A stretch of 35,517 nucleotides of DNA, from NCBI GenBank assembly GCA_021774195.1, contig JAJFJJ010000074.1:1-35517 (forward strand), written 5' to 3'. The stretch is from Nitrosomonas sp. (lineage in GTDB: Bacteria; Pseudomonadota; Gammaproteobacteria; Burkholderiales; Nitrosomonadaceae). Made by a program: the position numbers and the translations under genes. The notes beneath the pieces were generated by a model. That model was given only the letters and a program-made list of their open reading frames with translations, was not told where the DNA came from and did no database searches. Shown here one piece after another: positions 25,520 to 34,119 of the stretch (positions are counted from its first letter, which is position 1; every line of letters starts with the position of its first letter).

Positions 25520-27242
25520 TAAAAATATGTTTGTTTTGAATAATACGAGAGCTCATCTTGTTTCCATACTATTCTGTGTGACAGTAGTGCTCATGACTCT
25601 TTCCGTCACACAAAGTCATGCCACAGTCCAAAATTTACCGGTCGGAACTGCGGTTAAAGACTCAGAACATGATTTATCGTTAGATAAATTAAACGATATT
25701 ATTCAAAAAATAAAAACACAAGAAGCTATTCTTGCAACTAAATTATCACTGCAAAAGGAAGCAAAAACAGAGCAGGAAGAGCAACAAGTTCAATCTGAAA
25801 TTGATGAAATTTCTGATTTTATCGCCACTCAGGAATCCTCATTCGAGATGATTCTTACCGCCGGATTCGAATTACCCAAGAACGAATCCACTGAAGAAAA
25901 AGAATTTAATTGGCAAAAAGATTTACTTGAAATACTGCAGCCTATTATGAGCGAACTGCGTCAACTGACTGAATACCGACGCAAGTTAGATGACCTACAG
26001 CAAGAAATCACCACTTACCAACTACAAACAAATGAAATAAAACAAGTTCTCTCTCACTTTTCACAAATCGACAAGCACGCGTTTAAGCAAGACGCGCTCG
26101 AACAATTTGAACTTATCGCAAAAAAATGGCAAGGCCAATTAGAAGAAAATAAACACTTGTTAGAAGTTACCCGCCTGCAATTTGATGAGATGGTGAAATC
26201 ACAAACTGCCAAGGAAATCGGTATTGAGGAACACTTCACACAATTTATTACTGGCCGCGGAGCAACCTTATTCCTTTCACTCGTTGCCTTTATTAGTGTT
26301 TATTTTGCTATGTCATTGCTGTGGAAAGGCGTTTTATGGCTGACCGTCAGAAACCCAAATGAGAAGTGGAGTTATTATCAACGTGTTGTCTCATTGCTCC
26401 ATCACATCATGATGGTTTTACTGGCCATTTCGGCAGTTTTTTATGTTTTAAGTGTACGCAATGATCAAGTATTAATTGCTCTCGCAGTTTTATTATTGGT
26501 CAGTATCGTATGGGTGCTTAAGAATTCTCTCCCACGCTACATTGATGAGCTAAAAATATTACTCAATACAGGTGCCGTTAGAGAAGGGGAAATCATTACC
26601 TATAATGGTATTCCAATGAAAGTCGAGAGTTTGAATTTTTACAGCAAGTTAGTCAATCCGTCGCTACCAGAATTAAAATTGCGATTGCCTTTATCCGAAC
26701 TATCGCATTTTGTTTCCAGACCATGCACCAAAAATGAACCGTGGTTTCCATGCCAGGTCGGCGATTACGTCATGCTTTCAGATGGCAAATATGGATTGGT
26801 AACATGTATCACACTGGAAAACATATTACTTTCCTTATACAACAGCATGATGCCGCAAACGTATACCATGCAAGATTTCTTAGCGGCACAACCCAAAAAC
26901 CTTTCTAGAGGTTTTATTGTCACCAGTGTCATAGGAATTGACTATCAATATCAGCAACAATGCACCAGTCAGATTCCAACCATATTGCGCGATGGCATCC
27001 GCACAGGCTTGCAACAGGAAAAATATGGCGATTCTCTAAAACATATCAAGGTTTACTTTACCCAAGCCAATACATCGACCCTAGACTATAAAATAGTAAC
27101 CATCTTCGACGGAAAAGCTGCTGAATATTATTTTCCTGCTCAAAGGGCTTTACAACGTTATGCCGTAGAAGTCTGTAACCAACAGCAATGGGAGATTCCT
27201 TTTACACAAATAGTCATACATGATGCTAAGAACCAAAATTAA
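25512..27242 (+). CDS. MscS-like membrane protein with long periplasmic coiled coil
   Basis: About 576 residues from the ATG at 25512, which overlaps the helicase stop by 8 nt; the Met at 25527 is an alternative. It begins with a signal-like hydrophobic segment (about 17-33), then a long Glu/Gln/Lys-rich region with coiled-coil character (about 45-240). Three transmembrane segments follow near 248-275, 290-313 and 319-336. After these comes an MscS-like beta segment (VREGEIITYNGIPMKVESLN ...) and a cytoplasmic-type C-terminal domain. The canonical Gly/Ala-rich pore helix of MscS is not obvious, so channel function is inferred from overall layout only. No paralogue is nearby. Confidence 0.65.
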   Translation: MDNKNMFVLNNTRAHLVSILFCVTVVLMTLSVTQSHATVQNLPVGTAVKDSEHDLSLDKLNDIIQKIKTQEAILATKLSLQKEAKTEQEEQQVQSEIDEISDFIATQESSFEMILTAGFELPKNESTEEKEFNWQKDLLEILQPIMSELRQLTEYRRKLDDLQQEITTYQLQTNEIKQVLSHFSQIDKHAFKQDALEQFELIAKKWQGQLEENKHLLEVTRLQFDEMVKSQTAKEIGIEEHFTQFITGRGATLFLSLVAFISVYFAMSLLWKGVLWLTVRNPNEKWSYYQRVVSLLHHIMMVLLAISAVFYVLSVRNDQVLIALAVLLLVSIVWVLKNSLPRYIDELKILLNTGAVREGEIITYNGIPMKVESLNFYSKLVNPSLPELKLRLPLSELSHFVSRPCTKNEPWFPCQVGDYVMLSDGKYGLVTCITLENILLSLYNSMMPQTYTMQDFLAAQPKNLSRGFIVTSVIGIDYQYQQQCTSQIPTILRDGIRTGLQQEKYGDSLKHIKVYFTQANTSTLDYKIVTIFDGKAAEYYFPAQRALQRYAVEVCNQQQWEIPFTQIVIHDAKNQN

Positions 27243-27257
27243 ATCGAAACAACCGAA

Positions 27258-27290
27258 AACAGCTTCAATAGGGCTGTTCATCCTGTTTTT
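27258..27290 (+). terminator. Candidate terminator of the MscS-like gene
   Basis: AACAGC (27258-27263) pairs with GCTGTT (27273-27278), followed after a few bases by a run of T's (CCTGTTTTTTG). It lies 16 bp after the stop of the MscS-like gene. The stem is short, so strength is uncertain. Confidence 0.5.
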
Positions 27291-27491
27291 TGCAATACTT
27301 TGCCTTTCAACCCATACCTTTAGCCTGTCACAAAGGCATTTAATAACTCACTGAAACAAAAAGAATATACCGCCTTACACCACTCATCTTAAAGATGAAT
27401 CACGCTAACATGCTTATAGCATTCGATTCTTTCTTTCGGGTTGCACAACCCACCCCTTATCTTTATACTAGATAGTCCAGAATATACAGCC

Positions 27492-27505
27492 TTATCATGT
27501 GATAA
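27492..27505. promoter_or_regulatory. Palindrome upstream of module 1
   Basis: TTATCATGTGATAA is a 14-bp palindrome apart from its two-base centre. It lies 52 bp before the small gene. A weaker form (GTTATCAAGCGATGATG) is found at about the same place ahead of module 2. Could be a regulator site. Confidence 0.3.
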
Positions 27506-27556
27506 CGCCTTAATACGATTTAAATATCAGTCATTATGCTGTGAGTACGAAACCCT

Positions 27557-27961
27557 ATGACACAACGATCAGTTTCCAACAAGACACCCGACGTCACCAC
27601 GCAAGGTTCTGAGCAACTTTACCAATGGTTAGTTAATGCGCGCCTGTTTGACACGCCAATGGGTCTTTATTACGGTAATGAGATCATTGTCAACAGCTTA
27701 TCCATGCCGCACCCGAACCTAAAAAGTCGCTGGCAAGCGCAACCACAGCATAGTGAATTATTCGGTTTTTCAGCGCCACATGAAGGTGAAATGATTAATT
27801 TTGCCATAGCGGAAACTTGGCAAGCAGGTAAGTCGCCACAAGTTGAACAGACTTCCGCGTATGTTTTACCTGTTTATCAAAGTCAACCAATAGAAAACCG
27901 ATCACATCAACACTTTCAACAGGCCGTCCATCACCCGGCACCTCATTTCCAGCATCAATAA
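27557..27961 (+). CDS. Module 1 small protein of unknown function
   Basis: A 134-residue protein with no signal peptide or membrane helix. I recognise no known family. It shares two blocks with the protein at 30733-31281: near the N-terminus VTTQGSEQLYQWLV (about 13-26) and near the C-terminus YVLPVYQSQPIE ... QQAVHH (about 101-126). The middle is unrelated. It ends 26 bp before the RTX gene of the module, so the two are almost certainly co-transcribed. The ATG has no good ribosome-binding site; alignment with module 2 shows one extra nucleotide just before it (in GAGTACGAAACCC against GAGTATAAACCC), which moved the ancestral start out of frame. It is rich in His, Gln and Pro. Confidence 0.7.
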   Translation: MTQRSVSNKTPDVTTQGSEQLYQWLVNARLFDTPMGLYYGNEIIVNSLSMPHPNLKSRWQAQPQHSELFGFSAPHEGEMINFAIAETWQAGKSPQVEQTSAYVLPVYQSQPIENRSHQHFQQAVHHPAPHFQHQ

Positions 27962-27987
27962 TCTTAATTTATTATAGGAGTACCATT

Positions 27988-29943
27988 ATGTCGAACCCCA
28001 TTTTCACCTTAACGTCCACCAACCCATTTGGCTTGAATGATGTAGGACAGCTTGCCAGACCCACTTTCGTCGACATTGACGGCGATGGCAAATTAGACGC
28101 GCTCATCGGCAATTATCTTGGAGACACACTGTTTTATAAGAACACGGGCACAGTTAACAGTCCGGCATTTGCTGCAGCTAGCACCAACCCATTTGGCTTA
28201 AGTAATGTGGGCCCTGCTGCCAGACCCTCCTTCGTCGACATTGACGATGATGGCGATTTGGATGCCTTTGTCGGCAATAGTCTTGGCAACACACAGTTTT
28301 TCGAGAACACGGGAACGGCCATCGCTCCGGCGTTTGCTGCCGCCAGCACCAACCCATTTGGTTTAAGTGATGTAGGACTTGCTGCTACCCCAACTTTTGG
28401 CGACATTGACGGCGATGGCGATTTGGATGCTTTCATCGGTGAAGCGTATGGCGACACGTTTTATTTTGAAAATACAGGAACGGCCAACGCTCCGGCGTTT
28501 GCTGCGGCCAGCACCAACCCATTTGGCTTAAATAATGTGGGACTCGCTGCTAGCACCACTCTGGTTGATATTGATAACGATGGCGATTTGGATGCCCTTA
28601 TCGGTAAAAGCACCGGCGACACATTATTTTTTGAGAATACGGGAACGACCAACGCTCCGGCGTTTGCTGCGGCCAGCACCAACCCATTTGGTTTAAGTAA
28701 TGTGGCACTTGCCGCCAGCCCAAGTTTTGCCGATCTTGACGGCGATGGCGATTTAGATGCCTTCGTCGGTAATGCATACGGTAACACTTTGTTCTTTTTG
28801 AATGATGGCTTAGTACTTTTCAGTACAGCGGGAGACGATACCCTGACCGGCACATCCTCGCTAAACGATACCGCCAGTTATATTAATGCCACTTCAGCAG
28901 TTACAGTCTCACTGGAGGTAACTACACCGCAAAACACTGGTCACGGAACCGACACCTTGACGCTAATCGAAAACCTGATTGGTAGTGATTTCAACGATAA
29001 TTTGAAAGGCAAATCAGGCGCTAATCAATTGGAAGGTGGCGCAGGTAATGACCGACTCGACGGAAGGGGTGGTCCAGACGTGATGATCGGCGGACTTGGC
29101 AATGACATTTATGCTGTTAACAATACAGGCGACATTGTTACTGAGAACCCTGGTGAGGGCACCGACAAAATTAACAGTAGAGTGACTTACACGCTACCCG
29201 ATAATGTGGAGAATCTAACCCTAAAAGGAACAGCGGCCATTGATGGTACCGGCAATGACCTGAATAACAAATTGGTCGGCAATTCAGTTGGTAACCAATT
29301 GAATGGTGACGGCGGTAACGACCGGATCGACGGAAAAGCTGGTGCAGACACCATGACTGGCGGACTCGGCGATGATACTTATATTGTCGACAATGTAGGC
29401 GATATTGTCATTGAAAATGCAAGTGAAGGCCGAGACACAATCAAAAGCATCGTGACCTACACGCTACCGAACAATGTAGAAAAACTAACATTAACCGGCG
29501 GATCCCCTATTGAAGGCACGGGCAATAGTGCCAATAACTCGCTGATAGGTAATTCTGCGAACAACCTGCTGAGCGGAGGCTCTGGCAATGATAGACTGGA
29601 TGGCAAGGGCGGCAACAATGTATTAGTTGGCGGAGCAGGTAAAGACATCTTTAAACTCACCACCGCAGGGAGTGTTGATAACATTTTTGATTTTGTTGTC
29701 GCTGACGACACCATTCAGCTCGAAAATGCCATATTTTCAGCATTATCATCTACAGGAACTTTGTCTGCCGGAATGTTCATCATCGGGTCAGCAGCGTTGG
29801 ATGCAAATGATCATATCATTTATGACGATGTGGCTGGTGAACTCCTATACGATGCGGATGGCAGCGGTGTTGCTCCTGCAATTCAAATTGCTGATATTAC
29901 AGGTGGTTTGGCCATGACCAATGCGGATTTTGTCGTGATTTAG
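27988..29943 (+). CDS. Module 1 RTX calcium-binding protein with FG-GAP/VCBS-like repeats
   Basis: 651 residues. Residues 12-270 are five near-identical 55-residue repeats, each with NPFGL, FVDIDGDGDLDAFIG and LFFENTGT; the D-x-D-x-D-G segments are calcium-loop-like, as in FG-GAP/VCBS propeller blades. From about 274 there is an RTX region (FSTAGDDTLTG, GGAGNDRLDG at about 349, GGLGDDTYIVDN) with repeated VTYTLPDNVENLTLKGTA units, and a C-terminal domain ending DFVVI that resembles type I secretion targets. There is no N-terminal signal peptide, consistent with type I export. The gene has AGGAG about 7 nt before the ATG. It is likely a surface or matrix adhesin; its ligand is unknown. Confidence 0.85.
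   Translation: MSNPIFTLTSTNPFGLNDVGQLARPTFVDIDGDGKLDALIGNYLGDTLFYKNTGTVNSPAFAAASTNPFGLSNVGPAARPSFVDIDDDGDLDAFVGNSLGNTQFFENTGTAIAPAFAAASTNPFGLSDVGLAATPTFGDIDGDGDLDAFIGEAYGDTFYFENTGTANAPAFAAASTNPFGLNNVGLAASTTLVDIDNDGDLDALIGKSTGDTLFFENTGTTNAPAFAAASTNPFGLSNVALAASPSFADLDGDGDLDAFVGNAYGNTLFFLNDGLVLFSTAGDDTLTGTSSLNDTASYINATSAVTVSLEVTTPQNTGHGTDTLTLIENLIGSDFNDNLKGKSGANQLEGGAGNDRLDGRGGPDVMIGGLGNDIYAVNNTGDIVTENPGEGTDKINSRVTYTLPDNVENLTLKGTAAIDGTGNDLNNKLVGNSVGNQLNGDGGNDRIDGKAGADTMTGGLGDDTYIVDNVGDIVIENASEGRDTIKSIVTYTLPNNVEKLTLTGGSPIEGTGNSANNSLIGNSANNLLSGGSGNDRLDGKGGNNVLVGGAGKDIFKLTTAGSVDNIFDFVVADDTIQLENAIFSALSSTGTLSAGMFIIGSAALDANDHIIYDDVAGELLYDADGSGVAPAIQIADITGGLAMTNADFVVI
28021..28845 (+). repeat. Five tandem 165-bp repeats in module 1
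   Basis: The AACCCATTTGG word starts at 28021, 28186, 28351, 28516 and 28681, exactly 165 bp apart each time. The units are strongly similar at DNA level, especially units 2 to 5. The last unit diverges after about 120 bp. Confidence 0.9.
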
Positions 29944-29967
29944 GTAACTGATTAGTGCGGTATGAGA

Positions 29968-30017
29968 AGCAGGCTGAAAATGGGCATTTTGAGTATAAAC
30001 TGCACTTTTCGCCTGCT
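29968..30017 (+). terminator. Hairpin after the module 1 RTX gene
   Basis: AGCAGGCTGAAAA (29968-29980) pairs with TTTTCGCCTGCT (30006-30017) with one bulged base and a 25-nt loop. It lies 24 bp after the stop. Only a pyrimidine-rich stretch follows, so it is at best a weak terminator. Confidence 0.4.
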
Positions 30018-30077
30018 CTTGTCTTTCACCAATACACGCACAACTAAACAACTGTTTTTATTGCTTTAACGTTTGAA

Positions 30078-30620
30078 CCTAAAAAAATCAGTTGGCCATA
30101 CCCCTGTCAAGGGTTTTCAGCATAGAATTGTTAACCAACTTTCGGTTTAGTCTGCCAATTAATTTCCAGAGCCAACACAATTTGGAGGTTTTAAGAAAGT
30201 ACCGTTTAAATATTTTTTATTGCCTCACTCAAAATACGATACCAACATTGGATTGGCGTTAACTGCGGCGCATTTGTTTTTAATTGATTAAAGAAATCGC
30301 TAACTCTTTAGTAAGCTCGCCTAATATAAGCAGCTCTTCCGTGTGTGCTGGTAATGGTCAAGATCTTTTGACTCGCATAAGTGGTTTGTTTACCGACACC
30401 ATGCAGCAGTAATAGTCTGGAAGCAATCGCTTCAAAATGTTTATCTGGTTCTGCCAACCGAACAAACAATGTCCACCCGTTGCAAACAAGGGCAACCTGT
30501 AACTGAACTACAGACACCGTTACCCTTAGGGTGAGCTCCTTTGGGTGAAAACACCACGCTCTATCTCAAGTAATTCAATTACTTATGACTATAGCAGCAC
30601 TTTCAACTGATTTTTTTAGG
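30078..30620. mobile_element. IS1380-like insertion sequence relic
   Basis: Perfect 17-bp terminal inverted repeats: CCTAAAAAAATCAGTTG at 30078-30094 and its complement at 30604-30620. The ends start with CCTA, as in ISEcp1-type IS1380 elements, and resemble the MITE ends at 5272 and 34484 (CCTAAAATCCTCAGTTGG). At 543 bp it is much shorter than a full element; only the end of the transposase survives. No clear target duplication is seen. Confidence 0.75.
30206..30517 (-). pseudogene. C-terminal transposase fragment with internal stop
   Basis: On the minus strand, one frame reads VCNGWTLFVRLAEPDKHFEA, LLLLHGVGKQTTYASQK and ITSTHGRAAYIRRAY, then a TAA at 30308-30310. It continues in the same frame with DFFNQLKTNAPQLTPIQCWY and RILSEAIKNI to a second stop at 30206. 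This matches my memory of the C-terminal end of DDE transposases of the IS1380 type. N-terminal and catalytic parts are gone, so it is dead. Confidence 0.65.
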
Positions 30621-30732
30621 TTTATTGTCGGTAACTATTGTCTAATGCTCCCTTCACTTTTATACTAACCAGTATAAAAATTGGCGTTATCAAGCGATGA
30701 TGCTTTTTTGTTGTTTAAACTGGAGTCCTGTA

Positions 30733-31281
30733 TTGTCGAGTATAAACCCTATAGCACAACCAGAAGCTTCTAATCAGCCACCCACCGTCACCACGCAAGG
30801 TTCTGGGCAACGCTATCAATGGCTAGTCAGTCTGGCTTTCACCACCTACCAAACCAATCGTTTGTTTTCAGCCGGGCATAAAGAAAATAACCGCTTGGCG
30901 ATTAACGAGCGCTTGTTTTCCTTCCCCGGCTCAGATGGCATCATCACTACCGAACCCACGGAGAAACGCCCGGGATTGAGTCAGCCAACACAAGTCGCCG
31001 ATTTACCGAGTGCATCACAATCGGCACAAGCAAAAGAACAAACCATTCCATATCAAAAGGTCTCTCCTCTTAGCCCGGAAAACCTCTTGCCTTATGAATC
31101 GGTAACGCACCCCAACCAAAAAAACAGCTGGCTGGAAAATAAACAGAATCAAATTGAATTGATCTCTTTATATGTTTTACCGGCTTATCAAAATCAATCA
31201 ATTGAAAAGCCGTTGCAGCCACACTTACAACAAATCGTTCATCATTCGATACCCAATGATGCATCTAATAATAAACACTAA
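30733..31281 (+). CDS. Module 2 small protein of unknown function
   Basis: About 182 residues from a TTG at 30733, chosen because GGAG lies 7 nt upstream and because the start matches the module 1 DNA; the ATG at 30697 is the alternative. It shares VTTQGSGQRYQWLV near the N-terminus and YVLPAYQNQSIE ... QQIVHH near the C-terminus with the module 1 protein. The middle differs completely and is longer, rich in Ser, Thr, Pro, Gln and Glu. No signal peptide, membrane helix or known domain. It ends 18 bp before the RTX gene. Confidence 0.7.
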   Translation: MSSINPIAQPEASNQPPTVTTQGSGQRYQWLVSLAFTTYQTNRLFSAGHKENNRLAINERLFSFPGSDGIITTEPTEKRPGLSQPTQVADLPSASQSAQAKEQTIPYQKVSPLSPENLLPYESVTHPNQKNSWLENKQNQIELISLYVLPAYQNQSIEKPLQPHLQQIVHHSIPNDASNNKH

Positions 31282-31299
31282 ACTTTTTGGAGAATCGCC

Positions 31300-34104
31300 A
31301 TGTCTGAACCCATTTTTTCTTTAACTGCCATCAATCCATTCGGCTTAACTCATAGAGACCCTCACAGCATCACTTTTGTCGATATAGACGGCGATGGTGA
31401 CTTGGATGCTTTTATCGGTTCGGATTCTGGCAAAATGATTTTTTTCAGGAATAAGGGCACAGCAAGCAATCCGGAATTTGATACGGCCAAGACCAACCGA
31501 TTTGGCTTTACTGATGTGGGACTGAAAGCCCACCCCACGTTTGCCGATATAGACGACGATGGCGACTTAGATGCCTTTGTCGGTAACCGTACTGGCGACA
31601 CACTGTTTTTTAACAACATTGGCACACCCGGCAACCCGCAATTTGCTGCTGCCAGCACCAACCCATTTGGCTTGAATAATGTGGGTGCTTCTGCCCACCC
31701 CACGTTTGTCGACATTGACGCCGATGGTGACTTAGATAGTTTCATCGGCAATCAGGACGGCAACACGTTGTTCTTTATCAATGAAGCGCCAGCAAATATC
31801 ACGCAAAGCGGCGGTAATACGGCTGTCACTGAGGGTGGTATGACAGACACTTACAACGTGGTACTCAATAGCCAACCGATTGCTGATGTTACCATTACAG
31901 TAGATAGCGCCAACCTGCAGATCAACAGTGACGTCAACACGCTTACTTTCACCCCGAGCAATTGGGATACCGCTCAAACAGTAACCGTCACGGCAGTGGA
32001 TGATACCGTTGGTGAAGGCAACCACACGGGGGTGATTCAACATACGCTAAGCAGTTCCGATAACCGCTTTAATAACATTACCGCTGATTCCATCATCGCA
32101 GCCGTTACGGACAATGACTTGCCGACCGACAATCCAAACTTTAACTTGACCGCACCGGTCATCAATCCGTTTGGCTTGGATAATTTTGGTAGGGGATCTG
32201 ATGCCAAGCCCACCCTTGTCGATATTGACGGCGATGGCGATTCAGATGCTTTCGTAAGTTATGCTCATGGCAACACCTTCTTTTTTGAAAATACCGGCAC
32301 GGCGATTAGTCCAGTATTCGTTGCTTCCATGTGGAACCCGTTTGGTTTAAGTGACGCTGGCACTTCTGCCAACATCACCTTTGCCGATATTGATGGTGAT
32401 GGCGATTTAGATGCTTTTATCGGCAATGATGTTGGCAATATACTGTTCTTTAAGAACGCGGGAACCGTCAACAGTCCGGTTTTTTTAACTGCCGTTACTA
32501 ACCCATTTGGCTTGAGCAGTATAGGATCGAGTGTCAAACCCACTTTTGTCGACATTGACAGCGATGGCGTTTTAGATGCCTTCATCGGCAATTCTGACGG
32601 CAATACACTATTTTATGCAAACACGGGTTCAGCCAATAACCCAGTATTTACTGCTGCCATAACCAACCCATTTGGCTTGAGTGATGCGGGATTCTACGCC
32701 AGCCCAACGTTTGTCGATATTGGCGCCGATGGCGATTTAGACGCCCTCATCGGTAATGGGGATGGCAACATACTGTTTCATGAAAACACGGGAACAGCAA
32801 GCACCCCAGTGTTTGCTACTGCCATGACCAACCCGTTTGGTTTAAATAATGCGGGACCTGATGCCAAGCCGACACTTGTTGATATTGACGGCGACGGTGA
32901 TCTGGATGCCCTCGTGGGTAATCGTGATGGCGACATGTTTTTCTTTGAGAGCACCACCACAAATAGCGTATTACTGTTCAGTACACCAGGAAACGATATT
33001 TTAACTGGATCATCATCTGACAACGATACCGTCAGTTATATCAATGCTCCCGCAGCAGTAACCGTTTCCCTGCTGACTAATGCACAGCAAGACACCATCG
33101 GCCACGGACTCGATACGCTGATTGACATTGAGAATCTGGTGGGTAGCGGTTTTAACGATGAACTAGTAGGTAACGTAAACAATAACACCCTGAATGGAGA
33201 AGCGGGTAACGATACGCTCAAAGGGTGGTCGGGTGCAGATACCATGATCGGCGGATTGGGTGATGACATTTATTTTGTTGAGAATTTGGGCGACGTGGTT
33301 ATTGAGCTGCCGGATCAAGGTATTGATCATGTCAATAGCAAAGTAACCTACAAACTACCCGCTAATGTTGAAAATCTTACGTTGAAACGTGGCGCATGGG
33401 AAATTAATGGCACGGGCAATGAGCTAGACAATATTCTAATCGGCAACAAAGTTGCCAATAAACTCAATGGCAAAGTCGGTAACGACCAGCTTGACGGCAA
33501 GGCAGGCGCGGATACGCTAATCGGTGGGCGAGGCGATGACCTTTATATTGTCGACAATGTAGGCGACAGTGTCATTGAAAATCCTAATGAAGGCCGGGAT
33601 AAAATTAACAGCAAGGTCACGTATACGCTACCGGACAATGTGGAAGTGCTAACCCTAAAAGGAACGGCAGCCATTGACGGCACCGGCAATACTCAGAACA
33701 ACAAGCTAATTGGCAACTCGGCGGACAATCAATTAAATGGCGGCGCTGGTAATGACCGGCTCGACGGCAAGAACGGGAATAATACGTTAACGGGTGGCGC
33801 AGGCGAAGACAGCTTCGAGTTTACAACTACCGGTCATATTGACACGATTACTGACTTCACCGTGATTGATGACACGATCACACTAGATAATGCGGTATTC
33901 ACGGTCCTGACAGTCGGCGAATTAGCCGCCAACCACTTCATCATCGGTACGCAAGCATTGGATGCCGATGATTACATCATCTATAACGATTCAACCGGAG
34001 CGTTATCATACGATGCGGACGGTAATGGTGCGGGTGGGGCAGTACAAATTGCGACGGTTGGCGTTGGGTTAAGTATGACCAATCCAGATTTTGTCGTGAT
34101 TTAG
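31300..34104 (+). CDS. Module 2 RTX calcium-binding protein with FG-GAP/VCBS-like repeats
   Basis: 934 residues. Three repeats at about 12-165 (NPFGL ... FVDIDGDGDLDAFIG), then a Calx-beta-like insert (about 165-275: NTAVTEGGMTDTYNVVLNSQ ... VTVTAVDDTVGEGNHTG), then five more repeats (about 288-550), then an RTX region (from about 557: FSTPGNDILTG, GGLGDDIYFVEN, GGAGNDRLDG) and a C-terminal domain ending NPDFVVI like module 1. No signal peptide. The ribosome-binding site is TTGGAG, 7 nt before the ATG. Compared with module 1 it has three extra repeat units plus the insert. Likely a type I-secreted surface protein of unknown ligand. Confidence 0.85.
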   Translation: MSEPIFSLTAINPFGLTHRDPHSITFVDIDGDGDLDAFIGSDSGKMIFFRNKGTASNPEFDTAKTNRFGFTDVGLKAHPTFADIDDDGDLDAFVGNRTGDTLFFNNIGTPGNPQFAAASTNPFGLNNVGASAHPTFVDIDADGDLDSFIGNQDGNTLFFINEAPANITQSGGNTAVTEGGMTDTYNVVLNSQPIADVTITVDSANLQINSDVNTLTFTPSNWDTAQTVTVTAVDDTVGEGNHTGVIQHTLSSSDNRFNNITADSIIAAVTDNDLPTDNPNFNLTAPVINPFGLDNFGRGSDAKPTLVDIDGDGDSDAFVSYAHGNTFFFENTGTAISPVFVASMWNPFGLSDAGTSANITFADIDGDGDLDAFIGNDVGNILFFKNAGTVNSPVFLTAVTNPFGLSSIGSSVKPTFVDIDSDGVLDAFIGNSDGNTLFYANTGSANNPVFTAAITNPFGLSDAGFYASPTFVDIGADGDLDALIGNGDGNILFHENTGTASTPVFATAMTNPFGLNNAGPDAKPTLVDIDGDGDLDALVGNRDGDMFFFESTTTNSVLLFSTPGNDILTGSSSDNDTVSYINAPAAVTVSLLTNAQQDTIGHGLDTLIDIENLVGSGFNDELVGNVNNNTLNGEAGNDTLKGWSGADTMIGGLGDDIYFVENLGDVVIELPDQGIDHVNSKVTYKLPANVENLTLKRGAWEINGTGNELDNILIGNKVANKLNGKVGNDQLDGKAGADTLIGGRGDDLYIVDNVGDSVIENPNEGRDKINSKVTYTLPDNVEVLTLKGTAAIDGTGNTQNNKLIGNSADNQLNGGAGNDRLDGKNGNNTLTGGAGEDSFEFTTTGHIDTITDFTVIDDTITLDNAVFTVLTVGELAANHFIIGTQALDADDYIIYNDSTGALSYDADGNGAGGAVQIATVGVGLSMTNPDFVVI
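31333..32950 (+). repeat. Eight FG-GAP-like repeat units in module 2
   Basis: NPFGL-type words start at 31333, 31495, 31660, then 32164, 32335, 32500, 32665 and 32830. The last four intervals after 32164 are 171, 165, 165 and 165 bp. The block is split by the Calx-beta-like insert between about 31795 and 32120. Confidence 0.85.
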
Positions 34105-34119
34105 GCGGGACAATTAGCC

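Larger units (their letters stand above)
27243..27556. other. Spacer before the tandem RTX array
   Basis: About 315 bp. It holds a terminator-like hairpin (27258-27290), a hairpin TCATCTT/AAGATGA near 27387-27401, and a TTATACTA-containing segment (about 27460-27480) that also occurs ahead of module 2, so it probably includes the module 1 promoter. Confidence 0.45.
29944..30732. other. Spacer between modules 1 and 2
   Basis: About 790 bp. It contains a hairpin just after the module 1 stop, an IS1380-like insertion sequence relic (30078-30620) with a broken transposase, and the module 2 promoter-proximal sequence, including a perfect 9-bp inverted repeat TTTTATACT/AGTATAAAA around 30657-30680. 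Confidence 0.6.

Noticed and set aside
28134-28853. Antisense ORFs of 107 and 130 codons with internal repeats across the module 1 repeats
   Set aside because: They are mirror frames of the 165-bp repeats in the RTX gene; repetitive coding DNA without stops on the other strand produces such long antisense frames. Similar antisense frames in module 2 (31362-31751, 32265-32603) have the same cause.
28021-32950. Regular direct repeats that could suggest a CRISPR array
   Set aside because: The units are 165 bp, in frame, translate to FG-GAP-like blades, and have no short repeat/spacer layout; no cas genes are present.
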